Assembly: GCA_035376985.1 (NCBI GenBank)
Contig: DAOSSA010000009.1
Location: forward strand, 10,745-74,744
Source: Brevifilum sp029548365
Lineage (GTDB): Bacteria > Chloroflexota > Anaerolineae > Anaerolineales > Anaerolineaceae
Direction of reading: 5' to 3'
Length of the DNA stretch: 64,000 nucleotides
Shown: positions 41,342 through 50,657 of the stretch, in pieces
Position numbering within the stretch: the first letter of the stretch is position 1
Layout: every line of letters starts with the position of its first letter
The notes under the pieces: generated by a model
Seen by the model: the letters and a program-made list of their open reading frames with translations, nothing else
What the model was told of the DNA's origin: nothing
Databases searched by the model: none
Translations under genes and position numbers: made by a program

Positions 41342-42742
41342 GTGACGGAAACAAGTAAAAGAAGAAAAAGAAGTAAAAAAGGACTGTGGATACTGCTTTT
41401 AATCCTGGTTTTGGCTGGCTTGTATATTGGGTGGCGGTTTTTTAACACTCGCCAGGCAGCCAACCGGGCTCTGGCTAATATTGAAACACAACCCTATCAA
41501 CGGGACAGCCTGAGTGCTTTCATTTACGGCACCGGCACTGTCCAACCTGGTCAAACTGCCGTTCTGACCTGGTCTGCCAGCGGCATTATCGGCGAGGTCG
41601 GGATCGCAATGGGTGACCGGGTTGAAAAAGACCAGGTGCTGATGTCACTGGAAACGGACTCCCTGTCAGTGGAGATTCTGCAAGCCCAAATTGACGTGAT
41701 CAACGCGCAGCAAGCTCTGGATAAGCTTTATGAAAACTGGGGCGTTGATCTGGCACAAGCCCGGCTGGATTTGTTGAATGCCGAAGAGCAACTGGAAGAC
41801 CTGCAAAATCAGCGGTCGGTGATGAATTTTCGGCGCTGTTCAGACGACAAGATCGAGGAACTGGAAGAGGAGCTGGATAAGGCAGAACAGATATATAACT
41901 TCCAGCAAAATGCTACCAACCTGCAGCGGGTCAATACTGCCCAGGCCAATTTAAACTTCTGCGTGGCGGAATTTAGCGAACGCGAAATTGCAGAAGCTGA
42001 GCTCGAGATCGAGCTGGCCGAAGCCCGCCTGACCAGTCTGCAAAACCGGGTGAACCTGCTCACGGATGGGCCGGACCCCGACGAGGTGACCATCCTGGAA
42101 ACTCGCCTGGCGATTGCCCAATCGCGACTGGACAGCCCGACGATAAAAGCGCCCTTCGCTGGCGTGATCACGGAACTGCCCGCACAGGTGGGCGATGTCG
42201 TCCAGATGGGTGCCAGGGCGGTTCAGTTGGATAATCTGGCTGAACTGCGGTTGGCGGTGCAAATTTCGGAAATCGATATTCCCTATGTGAGCCAAGGACA
42301 GCCGGCACACCTGGTATTTGATGCATACTATGAAAAAACCTTCAATGGAACCGTGACGGAAATTTCTCCGGTGGGCAGTTCAGGCCAGGGTGTGGTCGAA
42401 TATACGGTCACCATCCAGATGCAAGATGCTGATGTGAGCATCCGGCCTGGCATGACTGCGGCTGTGTCGATCCTGATCGAAGAAATCGAGAATGTATTTG
42501 TCATTTCCAACGAAGCCATCGTCAGCATTAACGGGCAGGAGCAGGTTTTTGTCCGCCGGGGTGAGGCGTATGTGGGCGTGCCTGTTGTTTTGGGCTTTTA
42601 TTCGGATTATTACAGCGAAGTGCTTGAAGCAGAAATACAAGAAGGTGAATTGATCGTGCTCAACCCACCGGCGGAAATCACCGGATTGATGCCTTTTAAT
42701 ATGGGTCCCGGGAGTGGGGGTTTTGGCGGATTTAGAAATTAG
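41342..42742 (+). CDS. HlyD/MacA-like membrane fusion (adaptor) protein
   Basis: 466 residues. A basic N-terminus and single transmembrane helix (residues ~12-32), a split biotinyl-lipoyl domain (GTVQPGQTAVLTW... and IKAPFAGVITELPAQVGDVVQMG), a long coiled-coil hairpin between them (~105-235), then beta-barrel and membrane-proximal domains, and a Gly-rich tail. GTG start with GGAGG nine to ten bases upstream. First gene of a three-gene exporter with the ATPase and permease following in tight succession. In a single-membrane cell it would work without an outer-membrane channel. Confidence 0.9.
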   Translation: MTETSKRRKRSKKGLWILLLILVLAGLYIGWRFFNTRQAANRALANIETQPYQRDSLSAFIYGTGTVQPGQTAVLTWSASGIIGEVGIAMGDRVEKDQVLMSLETDSLSVEILQAQIDVINAQQALDKLYENWGVDLAQARLDLLNAEEQLEDLQNQRSVMNFRRCSDDKIEELEEELDKAEQIYNFQQNATNLQRVNTAQANLNFCVAEFSEREIAEAELEIELAEARLTSLQNRVNLLTDGPDPDEVTILETRLAIAQSRLDSPTIKAPFAGVITELPAQVGDVVQMGARAVQLDNLAELRLAVQISEIDIPYVSQGQPAHLVFDAYYEKTFNGTVTEISPVGSSGQGVVEYTVTIQMQDADVSIRPGMTAAVSILIEEIENVFVISNEAIVSINGQEQVFVRRGEAYVGVPVVLGFYSDYYSEVLEAEIQEGELIVLNPPAEITGLMPFNMGPGSGGFGGFRN

Positions 42743-42750
42743 GATGAACC

Positions 42751-43446
42751 ATGGCTGAGCAGGAATATGTCATTCAAATTGAGAACCTGACCAAGGTCTA
42801 CCAGATGGGGGAGGTCCAGGTGCATGCCCTGCGCGGCGTTAGTTTTACTGTGGCGCCCGGAGAAGTGCTGGCGATCATGGGTCCCTCCGGCTCTGGTAAA
42901 TCAACGCTGATGAATATGCTTGGCTGTTTGGATACCCCCACCGACGGCGACTATTACCTGGATGGCGAACGGGTTTCCACCCTGGTGGATGATGAACTGG
43001 CTGAAGTGCGCAACCGTAAGATCGGGTTTGTGTTTCAGCAGTTCAACCTGCTGCCGCGGGCAACCGCGCTGGCCAATGTTGAGCTGCCCTTACGCTATTC
43101 AGGGATGACTGGCAATCGTAAAGCATTAGCCCTTGATGCCCTGGAGGCTGTGGGGCTGGGTGATCGGGTGCATCACAAGCCGAATGAGCTTTCAGGCGGT
43201 CAGCAGCAGCGAGTGGCTTTGGCGCGTGCCCTGGTCAATAGCCCTGCCATCATCCTGGCGGACGAACCCACCGGCAACCTGGATACGTCCTCCGGAGAAG
43301 AAATTATTAACCTCTTGCTGTCTTTGAACCACACCAACGACACCACGCTGTTGATTGTCACCCATGATGCAGAGGTGGCGGCGGTGGCTCAGCGTGTCAT
43401 CTACCTGCGTGACGGGCTGATCGAAAAACAGGAGGTGCGCCAGTGA
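42751..43446 (+). CDS. MacB/LolD-type ABC transporter ATPase
   Basis: 231 residues: Walker A GPSGSGKST, Q-loop VFQQFNLLP, signature LSGGQQQRVALARAL, Walker B ILADEPTGNLD, H-loop VTHD. Belongs to the type VII (mechanotransmission) ABC group together with the following permease. Eight bases after the adaptor gene; its TGA overlaps the GTG of the permease. Probable substrates are peptides, lipoproteins or antibiotics; nothing in the sequence decides. Confidence 0.93.
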   Translation: MAEQEYVIQIENLTKVYQMGEVQVHALRGVSFTVAPGEVLAIMGPSGSGKSTLMNMLGCLDTPTDGDYYLDGERVSTLVDDELAEVRNRKIGFVFQQFNLLPRATALANVELPLRYSGMTGNRKALALDALEAVGLGDRVHHKPNELSGGQQQRVALARALVNSPAIILADEPTGNLDTSSGEEIINLLLSLNHTNDTTLLIVTHDAEVAAVAQRVIYLRDGLIEKQEVRQ

Positions 43447-44681
43447 ATCTGATCCTGAACATCAGGGAGGCCATGGGCAGCCTGGGCGCCAATAAAATGC
43501 GCTCCCTGTTGACGATATTGGGGATTGTGATCGGTGTGGCGTCGGTGATTGCCCTGCTCTCGTTGGGAGAAAGCGCTGGAGCTTCCATCACCGGGGAGAT
43601 CGAGAGCATTGGCACCAATGTGATCTACGTCCTGGGAGGCAACAGCAGCGAGGATGTCACCAATCCTAAGGAACTAACCCTGCGGGATGCACAGTCCCTG
43701 GCGGCCTCAGCGCGCACATCAGAGATCGCCTATGTGGCGCCGGTCTTCTCCGGTGCTGCTGAGATCACCCATGCTGATCGCAGTGTGACGACGTCCATCC
43801 TGGGAATCACTCCCGATTACCAGTTCGTGCAGAATTTGACCATGGCGGAAGGTGAATTTGTCAGCGCAGCCCAGGTTGAGGGACGCAGCGCCGTGGTGGT
43901 GCTGGGGCCATCGATAGCAGAGCAATTACTCGGGCGCAGCGCCGGGGTGGTGGGAAATACGGTCAGGATTGGCGGATACCCGTATCGGATTGTGGGTGTG
44001 ACTGAAGCTAAGGGCGGCAGCGCGTTTAATAACCCTGATAAAAACGTCTATATTCCCATCTCCACCGCCCAGGCTCGCCTGCCACGCAGCGGGAGCGGGG
44101 CATCTGACCGGGTTCAGAATATTCTGGTCTCCATGGTCAACACCGATAATGCAGACCTGGCCCTCCGGCAGATCCGCGAGGTGCTGCGCAGTACGCACCG
44201 CATCCCACCGCGCAGCCCGGATGATTTCACCCTGCTTAACCAGCAGGACATCCTGGCAGTTGCAGATACCATCACCAACGTGCTGACCATCTTCTTGGGG
44301 GGCATTGGGGCGATCTCGCTGCTGGTGGGCGGCATCGGGATCATGAACATCATGCTTGTCTCTGTGACCGAGCGCACCCGGGAAATAGGGTTGCGCAAAG
44401 CTTTGGGGGCGCGAAAGGCTGATATCTTAATCCAGTTTCTGACAGAATCGGTGTTATTGAGCCTGTTTGGCGGCACCATCGGCATTGTCCTGGGCTGGGG
44501 GATTTCCGCCGTCGTCAGCCAGATTGCCACGAGCAGCGGCACCCCGCTGGAGATCGCAGTGACATTGAACTCTGTTTTGCTGGCCACCCTGTTCTCGGCG
44601 GCTGTTGGCGTTTTCTTTGGTTTTTATCCTGCCAATCGAGCAGCAAACCTGGCACCGGTTGAAGCCTTACGTTACGAATAG
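43443..44681 (+). CDS. MacB-type ABC transporter permease
   Basis: 412 residues: one N-terminal helix (SLLTILGIVIGVASVIALLSLG), a large extracytoplasmic MacB periplasmic core domain, and three C-terminal FtsX-type helices with GGIGIMNIMLVSVTERTREIGLRKALGA. GTG start overlapping the ATPase stop (GTGA), so all three exporter genes are co-translated. Monocistronic end with no clear terminator. Confidence 0.93.
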   Translation: MNLILNIREAMGSLGANKMRSLLTILGIVIGVASVIALLSLGESAGASITGEIESIGTNVIYVLGGNSSEDVTNPKELTLRDAQSLAASARTSEIAYVAPVFSGAAEITHADRSVTTSILGITPDYQFVQNLTMAEGEFVSAAQVEGRSAVVVLGPSIAEQLLGRSAGVVGNTVRIGGYPYRIVGVTEAKGGSAFNNPDKNVYIPISTAQARLPRSGSGASDRVQNILVSMVNTDNADLALRQIREVLRSTHRIPPRSPDDFTLLNQQDILAVADTITNVLTIFLGGIGAISLLVGGIGIMNIMLVSVTERTREIGLRKALGARKADILIQFLTESVLLSLFGGTIGIVLGWGISAVVSQIATSSGTPLEIAVTLNSVLLATLFSAAVGVFFGFYPANRAANLAPVEALRYE

Positions 44682-44729
44682 CCGGGCATTTTCAGTATAA
44701 GATTCTTGAATTCAGCGCTGATTCCATTT

Positions 44730-44743
44730 GATTTTTAAAAATC
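44730..44743. repeat. 14-base perfect palindrome GATTTTTAAAAATC
   Basis: Within a 19-base identity (TTGATTTTTAAAAATCACC) to 18206-18224, upstream of a GNAT gene. Here it follows the exporter permease. Could be a protein-binding site. Confidence 0.4.
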
Positions 44744-44800
44744 ACCTGTTTTAGAGGGCGTGCGTAGGGTGATCGTAGGAGAGCCGTCAAGTAGAGACCC

Positions 44801-44881
44801 TGCTAAAATGCTACAATAGCCTCAACAAACACACTTTTCTTCTCCTTCTGAAGAGCGCCAGGACTGGCTTCCCTGGCGCTC
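44801..44881 (+). promoter_or_regulatory. Extended -10 boxes followed by a strong hairpin
   Basis: Two overlapping TGCTAAAAT (44801-44809) and TGCTACAAT (44809-44817) boxes, the second identical to the one upstream of the inositol-phosphatase gene. Downstream is a perfect 10-base hairpin (GAGCGCCAGG/CCTGGCGCTC, 44853-44881) without a T-run. Could be a small RNA or antisense RNA to the ABC-F gene end; weak evidence. Confidence 0.3.
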
Positions 44882-44887
44882 GGCAAT

Positions 44888-46546
44888 TTAATCGGGGGAG
44901 TCTGGCGATAAACGCTGAATTTCGTAATCCGAATAATTTCCTGAATATTCACTTAAACCGTCACCGCGCAACTCGATGATCCGGTTAGCAATTCGATCGA
45001 GGAAATATCGGTCATGGGAGATTGCCAGCAGGGTGCCGTTGAAATCCAGCAGGGCATCCTCAAGCACTTCGCAGGAGGGAATGTCGAGGTGATTGGTGGG
45101 TTCATCCAGAAGGAGGAAGTTGGCGCCAGAAAGAGTGATCAGGGCGATTTGCAGCCGGGCGCGCTCTCCGCCAGAGAGCAACCCGACCGGGGTATCGCGT
45201 TGTTCATAGTTAAAGCCATATTTGATTAAGAACGCCACGCCGCGGTTTTCTGAAAAATTCCCGGCTTTGCAGACGGTTTCCAGTAAGCCCGGTTTTGGGT
45301 CAAGCGTCTCAAACTCCTGGGCGTAATAACCTGCCTTGATGCTGGGGCCCAGGTAGATCGTCCCGCCGTCCGGAGGCAACTCTCCCAAAATCAGTCGGAT
45401 CAGCAGTGATTTCCCGACACCGTTGGGGCCGATCAGTCCCGCACGGTCGCCATAGCGCAGGAGGAAGTTAATCTTATCCAGCACCACGGCTGTATCCCTG
45501 CCGTCCGCAGTGGGGAAGCCCTTGCTCACATCGGTGACTTCCAGCACCTTTTCACTGCCGCGCCAGCCGCCCAGGTTGATTTCGATCCTGTTCGCGTCGG
45601 AAGGGGGTTGATCAACTCTCTCCAACCGATCAAGGCGTTTGAGAATGTTAATCCCGCGCTGGGAAAATTTAGGGTTGTCGTAAACCTTGCCCCACATCAT
45701 CAGGCGTTTTGCCGCCTGTTCCAGGCGAGAGATCTCTTTCTGTTGAGCCTGAAAAAGAACAGATTGCCGCTGCAGTCGAAGTTGTTTATCGAAGGTATAT
45801 TCTGAATAATTGCCCTTGAATTGCTCAATGCGCCCGTGGCCAACTTCCAGGATCTCATCCACCACCATATCCAGGAAATAACGATCGTGTGAGACGATCA
45901 CCACGCTGCCCGGAAAGGACTGGATCAACTTGCTGAGCATGGCTTTGCCGTCCAGGTCCAGGTGATTGTCTGGTTCATCCAGCAAAAGGATATCCGGACG
46001 GCTAAGGATGATGCGCGCCAGGCCCAGCAATTTCTTCTGTCCGCCGCTAAGGTTTTTAACCGGCAGGTTCAGCTCATGGTCTTTAAAGCCGATGCTGGTC
46101 AGCAGGGCTTTCACCTGGCCCTCAAGCCCGGAGCCGCCCAGCTCGTGATAGGCGCTCAGGGCGCGTTCATGTTGTTCGATCAAGCGCGCCAGGCGCTTTT
46201 CGTCTGCGTAATATTCAGGATGAGCAAATTTTGCTTCCAGTTCAGCCAGCTCGACCTCAAGGGCCAGGACGCGCCCCGCACCCTGGCGTACGGCTTCAGA
46301 AGCGGATTGTTCGGGGTCGAGGGCAACTTCCTGTGCCATGTAGGCAACGTTCATGCGCTTATCGATCAATACCACACCTGCGTCCGGTTTCAGCTCGCCG
46401 AGGATCAGCTTTAACAGGGTGGTCTTTCCGCTGCCATTGGGACCGATCAACCCATAGCAGCCCTGCTGGATTTCGCATGAGGCATCGCTAAAGATGGGCG
46501 TGGAAGGGTATGAGAAAGTGACTTTGTCGAGGCGCAGGGTAATCAT
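44888..46546 (-). CDS. ABC-F family ATPase
   Basis: 552 residues, two ABC domains and no membrane part. First: Walker A GPNGSGKTT, signature LSGGQKKLLGLARI, Walker B LLLDEPDNHLD. Second: GPNGVGKS, LSGGERARLQIAL, LLLDEPTNHLD. The ~80-residue linker between them is basic and helical, as expected for the P-site tRNA-interaction motif. ABC-F proteins act on ribosomes, relieving stalls or antibiotic block. Divergent from the inositol-phosphatase gene. Confidence 0.93.
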   Translation of the reverse strand: MITLRLDKVTFSYPSTPIFSDASCEIQQGCYGLIGPNGSGKTTLLKLILGELKPDAGVVLIDKRMNVAYMAQEVALDPEQSASEAVRQGAGRVLALEVELAELEAKFAHPEYYADEKRLARLIEQHERALSAYHELGGSGLEGQVKALLTSIGFKDHELNLPVKNLSGGQKKLLGLARIILSRPDILLLDEPDNHLDLDGKAMLSKLIQSFPGSVVIVSHDRYFLDMVVDEILEVGHGRIEQFKGNYSEYTFDKQLRLQRQSVLFQAQQKEISRLEQAAKRLMMWGKVYDNPKFSQRGINILKRLDRLERVDQPPSDANRIEINLGGWRGSEKVLEVTDVSKGFPTADGRDTAVVLDKINFLLRYGDRAGLIGPNGVGKSLLIRLILGELPPDGGTIYLGPSIKAGYYAQEFETLDPKPGLLETVCKAGNFSENRGVAFLIKYGFNYEQRDTPVGLLSGGERARLQIALITLSGANFLLLDEPTNHLDIPSCEVLEDALLDFNGTLLAISHDRYFLDRIANRIIELRGDGLSEYSGNYSDYEIQRLSPDSPD

Positions 46547-46766
46547 GATGGGAGGTGATCAGGAATCTGGTTTATGACTTGTCCAGAACAGAATTTATCA
46601 AAATAAGGTTGCATTGCTTCACACCGATGGTTGCACTGACGATTATACACAAACCTCCCGAAAAAGTGACCGGAAAACAACCGCAATACAGGCAGTACCA
46701 ATTTCCAATTAATGATTCCAAATTCTGCTTTACCATTCTTCAATCACCATGCACACGATCCGCATG

Positions 46767-46775
46767 TGCTACAAT
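46767..46775 (+). promoter_or_regulatory. Extended -10 box TGCTACAAT
   Basis: About 40 bases upstream of the inositol-phosphatase start, which also has AAAGGAA eight to ten bases before its ATG. The same 9-mer occurs at 44809. Confidence 0.5.
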
Positions 46776-46815
46776 GAAGCCTTGATCTGATCGAAACCAT
46801 GAAAGGAACCTCACT

Positions 46816-47613
46816 ATGAAACCCACCCTCGATTTCGTTAACCAGATTGCTGTCAACGCGGGTGATATTTTAAAGAATTTTAAACGTGAAGATTTGGACA
46901 TTGCCCACAAAAGCAGCCGGGACCTGGTCACCCAGGCGGACTATGCATCGGAGCGCTATTTGATCGATGCCATCCAGCAGGTCTTTCCCGGGCACGCCAT
47001 CATCGCTGAGGAATCAGGCGAATCGGGGGGTTCTAAGGAACATCAATGGTTCATCGACCCCCTGGACGGCACCCTCAACTATGCCCACGGGGTGCCCTTT
47101 TACGCGGTCTCGATCGGCTATGCCTATCGAGGCGAGCTGACCCTGGGCGTGGTGTATGACCCCGAACGCGGGGAACTATTTTCGGCTCAGCGTGGTTCGG
47201 GTGCAACCCTGAACGGGGCTCCCCTCCAGGTGTCGCAGTATACGGAATTGGTGGACTGCATGCTGGTGACCGGTTTCCCTCAGGAGGCAGATAACTCGCA
47301 GGATGATAACGCGGCTAACTTTATCCGTTTTAACACACAGGCGCAAACCGTGCGCCGGTTGGGGTCTGCAGCGCTGGATATGGTGTATGTGGCTGCCGGG
47401 CGACTGGACGGGTTCTGGCAAGTGAGCATCGGTCAGTGGGACATCGCCGCGGGCTGTTTAATTGTGCAGGAGGCAGGCGGCGTGGTGACAGACCTCTACG
47501 GCGGCCCGGATTACCTGCAAACACCATCCACCGTTGTGTGCGCCAACCCGGTTATCCACCAAAAGATGCTGGAGGTGCTGGCAGCGGTGCGCGCGGAACG
47601 GGGCGTGGCATAA
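46816..47613 (+). CDS. suhB: Inositol monophosphatase family protein
   Basis: 265 residues with the lithium-sensitive phosphatase motifs: AEESGESG (metal), DPLDGTLNYAHGVPFYAVSIG (metal and catalytic), and WDIAAGCLIVQEAGGVVTD at the C-terminal end. Hydrolyses inositol-1-phosphate or related sugar/nucleotide phosphates (fructose-1,6-bisphosphate or PAP are alternatives). Ends before a clear terminator. Confidence 0.9.
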   Translation: MKPTLDFVNQIAVNAGDILKNFKREDLDIAHKSSRDLVTQADYASERYLIDAIQQVFPGHAIIAEESGESGGSKEHQWFIDPLDGTLNYAHGVPFYAVSIGYAYRGELTLGVVYDPERGELFSAQRGSGATLNGAPLQVSQYTELVDCMLVTGFPQEADNSQDDNAANFIRFNTQAQTVRRLGSAALDMVYVAAGRLDGFWQVSIGQWDIAAGCLIVQEAGGVVTDLYGGPDYLQTPSTVVCANPVIHQKMLEVLAAVRAERGVA

Positions 47614-47636
47614 CGCGGCACGGGTCAATACCAATG

Positions 47637-47671
47637 CCGCTGGCTGAAGTGCAGTTTTAGCCAGCGGTTTT
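47637..47671 (+). terminator. Intrinsic terminator after the inositol-phosphatase gene
   Basis: Nine-base stem CCGCTGGCT/AGCCAGCGG with a T-rich loop, followed by TTTT and then AATTTTT. Confidence 0.8.
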
Positions 47672-47806
47672 AATTTTTAAAGGGGGGCTGTTGTGTATGT
47701 GTAATTAATAAAAGAGTGGGTTTACAAACAAATGATGTTAAACAATAGGTTCATGAATCACTATGAAATTATATTAAATACGAATATGACTAATATTATA
47801 TCAATT

Positions 47807-47874
47807 CGTAGGGGCAACCCTTCGCGTAGCACTCCCTGTGCCCTGCAAGGGTATTGAGCCGTGGTTGCCATACG
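47807..47874 (-). repeat. Dispersed intergenic repeat, copy 2 (with inverted ends)
   Basis: Most complete copy: ends CGTAGGGGCAACC and GGTTGCCATACG form imperfect inverted repeats around a 40-base core identical but for one base to copy 1 in opposite orientation. The surrounding 400-base gap (47614-48021) is otherwise AT-rich with a terminator at its left end and nothing else recognised. Confidence 0.75.
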
Positions 47875-48021
47875 AGCCTATATTCAGCACTCTCTAAACC
47901 CCGGGAACCTCATCACAACACTTTTTTGACCTATGTTTTGCGCATTCAACCGCACAATGCCATATCTTTGATAAAATTAGACTGCTGATCCCGATTTAGC
48001 TCGCTTTGCGAAAGATGTGCC

Positions 48022-50421
48022 ATGCCAGCGCCGTCCCCGCAACAACCCACAAAACGCTCACCTTTCCAGGGCTTTTTGCCCTTCTTCTGGCTGGCGTTGA
48101 CCAGCGTGGGCGGCATCCTGCTGGCGGATCGGGTCGCAATCCCCGCCTGGGGCTGGCTGGCGGGGATGCTGCTGTGCCTCCTGGCGATGATTTTAGCCTG
48201 GCGCCTGCCCGGGCGCTCAGCCCTGACCCACCACCTGCGCCGCCTGACGCGGGTCGATCAACGCCTGCCGGGTGCGCTTTTGGCAGCTTCCCTGTGTCTG
48301 GGCGGCTGGCGCTATGCCGCGGCACAGCCTGCGCTCACACCTCAGCACGCCGCGTATTACAATGACCGCGGCACGGTCCAGATGGTGGGAACGGTGGTCA
48401 AGCCGCCCGATTTTCGTGACACTGTGACCAACCTGACTGTAGCAGTGGAATCTCTGGAAGTCCTGGACGGGCTTGCGCAACAGGTGAACCCCGCTGAAAT
48501 CTCTGGCCGGGTGCTGGTGCAGATGCAACCCGGCAGCGCCTGGGCTTACGGGATGCGCATCAGCGTTACCGGTCAGTTGCGGACGCCGCCCGATGGCGAT
48601 GATTTTTCCTTTCAGGATTTTTTGGCTCGCAAAGGCATCGGAAGCCTGATGACCAATCCCCGGGTTAACCGGGTGGAATTCGACCGGGGCAACCCTATCA
48701 AAGCGGCGATCTTTGCCCTGCACGACCGTGCGTATGCCACATTGCAAACCCTGTTCCCTTCCCCGGAGGCTGACCTGCTGGCGGGCATCCTGCTCGGGCG
48801 CGATCAGGGCCTTTCGTCTGAACTGCAGGACGCCTTCCGCCGCACAGGCACAGCTCACATCATCGCCATTTCGGGATTCAATATTGCCATCCTGGCGGGT
48901 TTATTTTCTGCTGCCTTCACGCGCCTGCTGGGGCGCAGGTGGGGCGCGCTGGTGGCTGTGGCCGCTATCTCAGCCTATGCGGTCTTTGTGGGCGGAGATG
49001 CGGGGGTCGTAAGGGCGGCGATCATGGGTGCCATGGGGGTGTTGGGCGGGATGTTCGGTCGGCGACAAAACGGGCTCAATAGCCTGGGCTTGGCTGTGCT
49101 GGGCATGGCGCTGATCAACCCGAACCTGCCCTGGGATTTTGGCTTTCAGCTCTCCACCGCAGCAACATTGGGGTTGGTGTTGTATGCGCAACCTCTGGAA
49201 GAGTGGTTTGTCCAGTTTGCCACCCGGAGGATATCAGAAGAAAAAGCCCAAAAGCTGGTGGGCCCGGTGAGCGAATTTTTGCTCTTTACCCTGGCTGCCC
49301 AGGTGATGACCCTGCCGATTATGATCTACCATTTCGGGGGCGTGTCCTGGATTACGTTGCTGGCCAACCCTTTGATCCTGCCACCACAATCCCTGGTGAT
49401 GGTGTTGAGCGGGTTGGCCCTGCTGACGGGTCTGGCCTTACCCGGGATGGGACAAGTTCTGGCGGTCATCAGTTTGCCCTTTGTGCGCTACACCATCCGC
49501 ATGGTGACCTGGCTGGCGCGCTTACCCGGCAGCGAAGTGGTATTCCCCTCTTTTCATATTCTGTGGCTGGTGGTGTTTTATGCTGGTTTGTTCCTGTTGA
49601 CGCTCCTTCCCCCTGAAGTGCGCACGGTAACCCTTAAGAAAATATTTTCTCCGCAGGTTGGTTTGCTGATGCTGGCAGGCCTGACCGTGCTTGTGTGGAA
49701 CCGGGTTTTGAGTGCGCCGGATGGACGTTTGCATTTGACCCTGCTGGATGACCGTGGAACGCTGCTGGTGCAGACCCCGCCGGGAGGGTCCGTGCTGATC
49801 GGCGGGGGTGAGAGCGGGTCAGCGCTCAACCAGGCATTGGGCGAGATGCTCCCGACCGGGGGGCGCCATCTGGACCTGTTGATCATCGGCAGCAATTCCC
49901 GCGAAGATCTGCTCGGGCTGATCGGCGTGATCAAGAAAGTACCGATTGACATGGTCCTGTGGGCTGTGGACCCGGATGTCAACCAAACCAGCCGTACTGT
50001 GGTTGCCCTGCTGGCTGAACAGGGCGTGCAATCTCAGATTACAAGTGCGGGTGCTGTTGTTGACGCCGGGAAAGGGCTGCGGATTGAAATCCTGTGGGCG
50101 GGCGAGCGCGGCTCCCTCCTGTGGCTGACCTGGGAGGATTTTCGCGCGTTGATTCCCACGGGCAGGGTTGGCGACTGCTGGCATCATCTGCCTGCCCCGC
50201 CGGATGTGCTGTTCCTGCCCGCTGGTGTGGGCGTGGAAGACCTTCCCCTGGAGCAAATCACGCTCTGGGCGCCTGAAGTGATCCTGCTTTCCGCCACAGA
50301 AGCGGATGCGCCGCCTCTGCAGGCAGCGTTGACCGGCTACCCGCTGGTCAGCGGGCAAGGCCACGGCTGGGTGCGGGTCAGCAGCGACGGGAAGGGGATG
50401 TGGGTGCGCGGGCAGCACTGA
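48022..50421 (+). CDS. comEC: ComEC/Rec2-family DNA uptake channel
   Basis: 799 residues. N-terminal helices and the ComEC_N OB-like domain (~80-210), the Competence core with many transmembrane helices (HIIAISGFNIAILAGLFS at ~275 is the hallmark), and a C-terminal metallo-beta-lactamase-like region after ~575. That last region lacks the HxHxDH zinc motif: the corresponding place reads GSNSREDLLGL. ComEC carries single-stranded DNA across the cytoplasmic membrane. The ATG start has little Shine-Dalgarno. Confidence 0.92.
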   Translation: MPAPSPQQPTKRSPFQGFLPFFWLALTSVGGILLADRVAIPAWGWLAGMLLCLLAMILAWRLPGRSALTHHLRRLTRVDQRLPGALLAASLCLGGWRYAAAQPALTPQHAAYYNDRGTVQMVGTVVKPPDFRDTVTNLTVAVESLEVLDGLAQQVNPAEISGRVLVQMQPGSAWAYGMRISVTGQLRTPPDGDDFSFQDFLARKGIGSLMTNPRVNRVEFDRGNPIKAAIFALHDRAYATLQTLFPSPEADLLAGILLGRDQGLSSELQDAFRRTGTAHIIAISGFNIAILAGLFSAAFTRLLGRRWGALVAVAAISAYAVFVGGDAGVVRAAIMGAMGVLGGMFGRRQNGLNSLGLAVLGMALINPNLPWDFGFQLSTAATLGLVLYAQPLEEWFVQFATRRISEEKAQKLVGPVSEFLLFTLAAQVMTLPIMIYHFGGVSWITLLANPLILPPQSLVMVLSGLALLTGLALPGMGQVLAVISLPFVRYTIRMVTWLARLPGSEVVFPSFHILWLVVFYAGLFLLTLLPPEVRTVTLKKIFSPQVGLLMLAGLTVLVWNRVLSAPDGRLHLTLLDDRGTLLVQTPPGGSVLIGGGESGSALNQALGEMLPTGGRHLDLLIIGSNSREDLLGLIGVIKKVPIDMVLWAVDPDVNQTSRTVVALLAEQGVQSQITSAGAVVDAGKGLRIEILWAGERGSLLWLTWEDFRALIPTGRVGDCWHHLPAPPDVLFLPAGVGVEDLPLEQITLWAPEVILLSATEADAPPLQAALTGYPLVSGQGHGWVRVSSDGKGMWVRGQH

Positions 50422-50614
50422 GGATGCGCCAGGCAAGACCTTCAATGGTTGATGGAGATATCTGATTCAAAAATTAGTTAAACTGATAAACCATGCTGAC
50501 CACCACACGACTATAGTAAACCCTTAACGCAATGATTATTGGTTCACTTTACCTGCTCTGTTTGAACATATGATCCAATATTCATAGTCTCAAAATCATT
50601 TATCAATAATCATG

Positions 50615-50623
50615 TGCTAAAAT
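50615..50623 (+). promoter_or_regulatory. Extended -10 box before the methyltransferase gene
   Basis: TGCTAAAAT about 35 bases upstream of the methyltransferase ATG; AAAAGGA forms the ribosome site. The preceding AT-rich gap (50422-50614) shows nothing else. Confidence 0.5.
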
Positions 50624-50657
50624 TAATGTAATCACAACTTTCTTCAAAAGGATCAAC

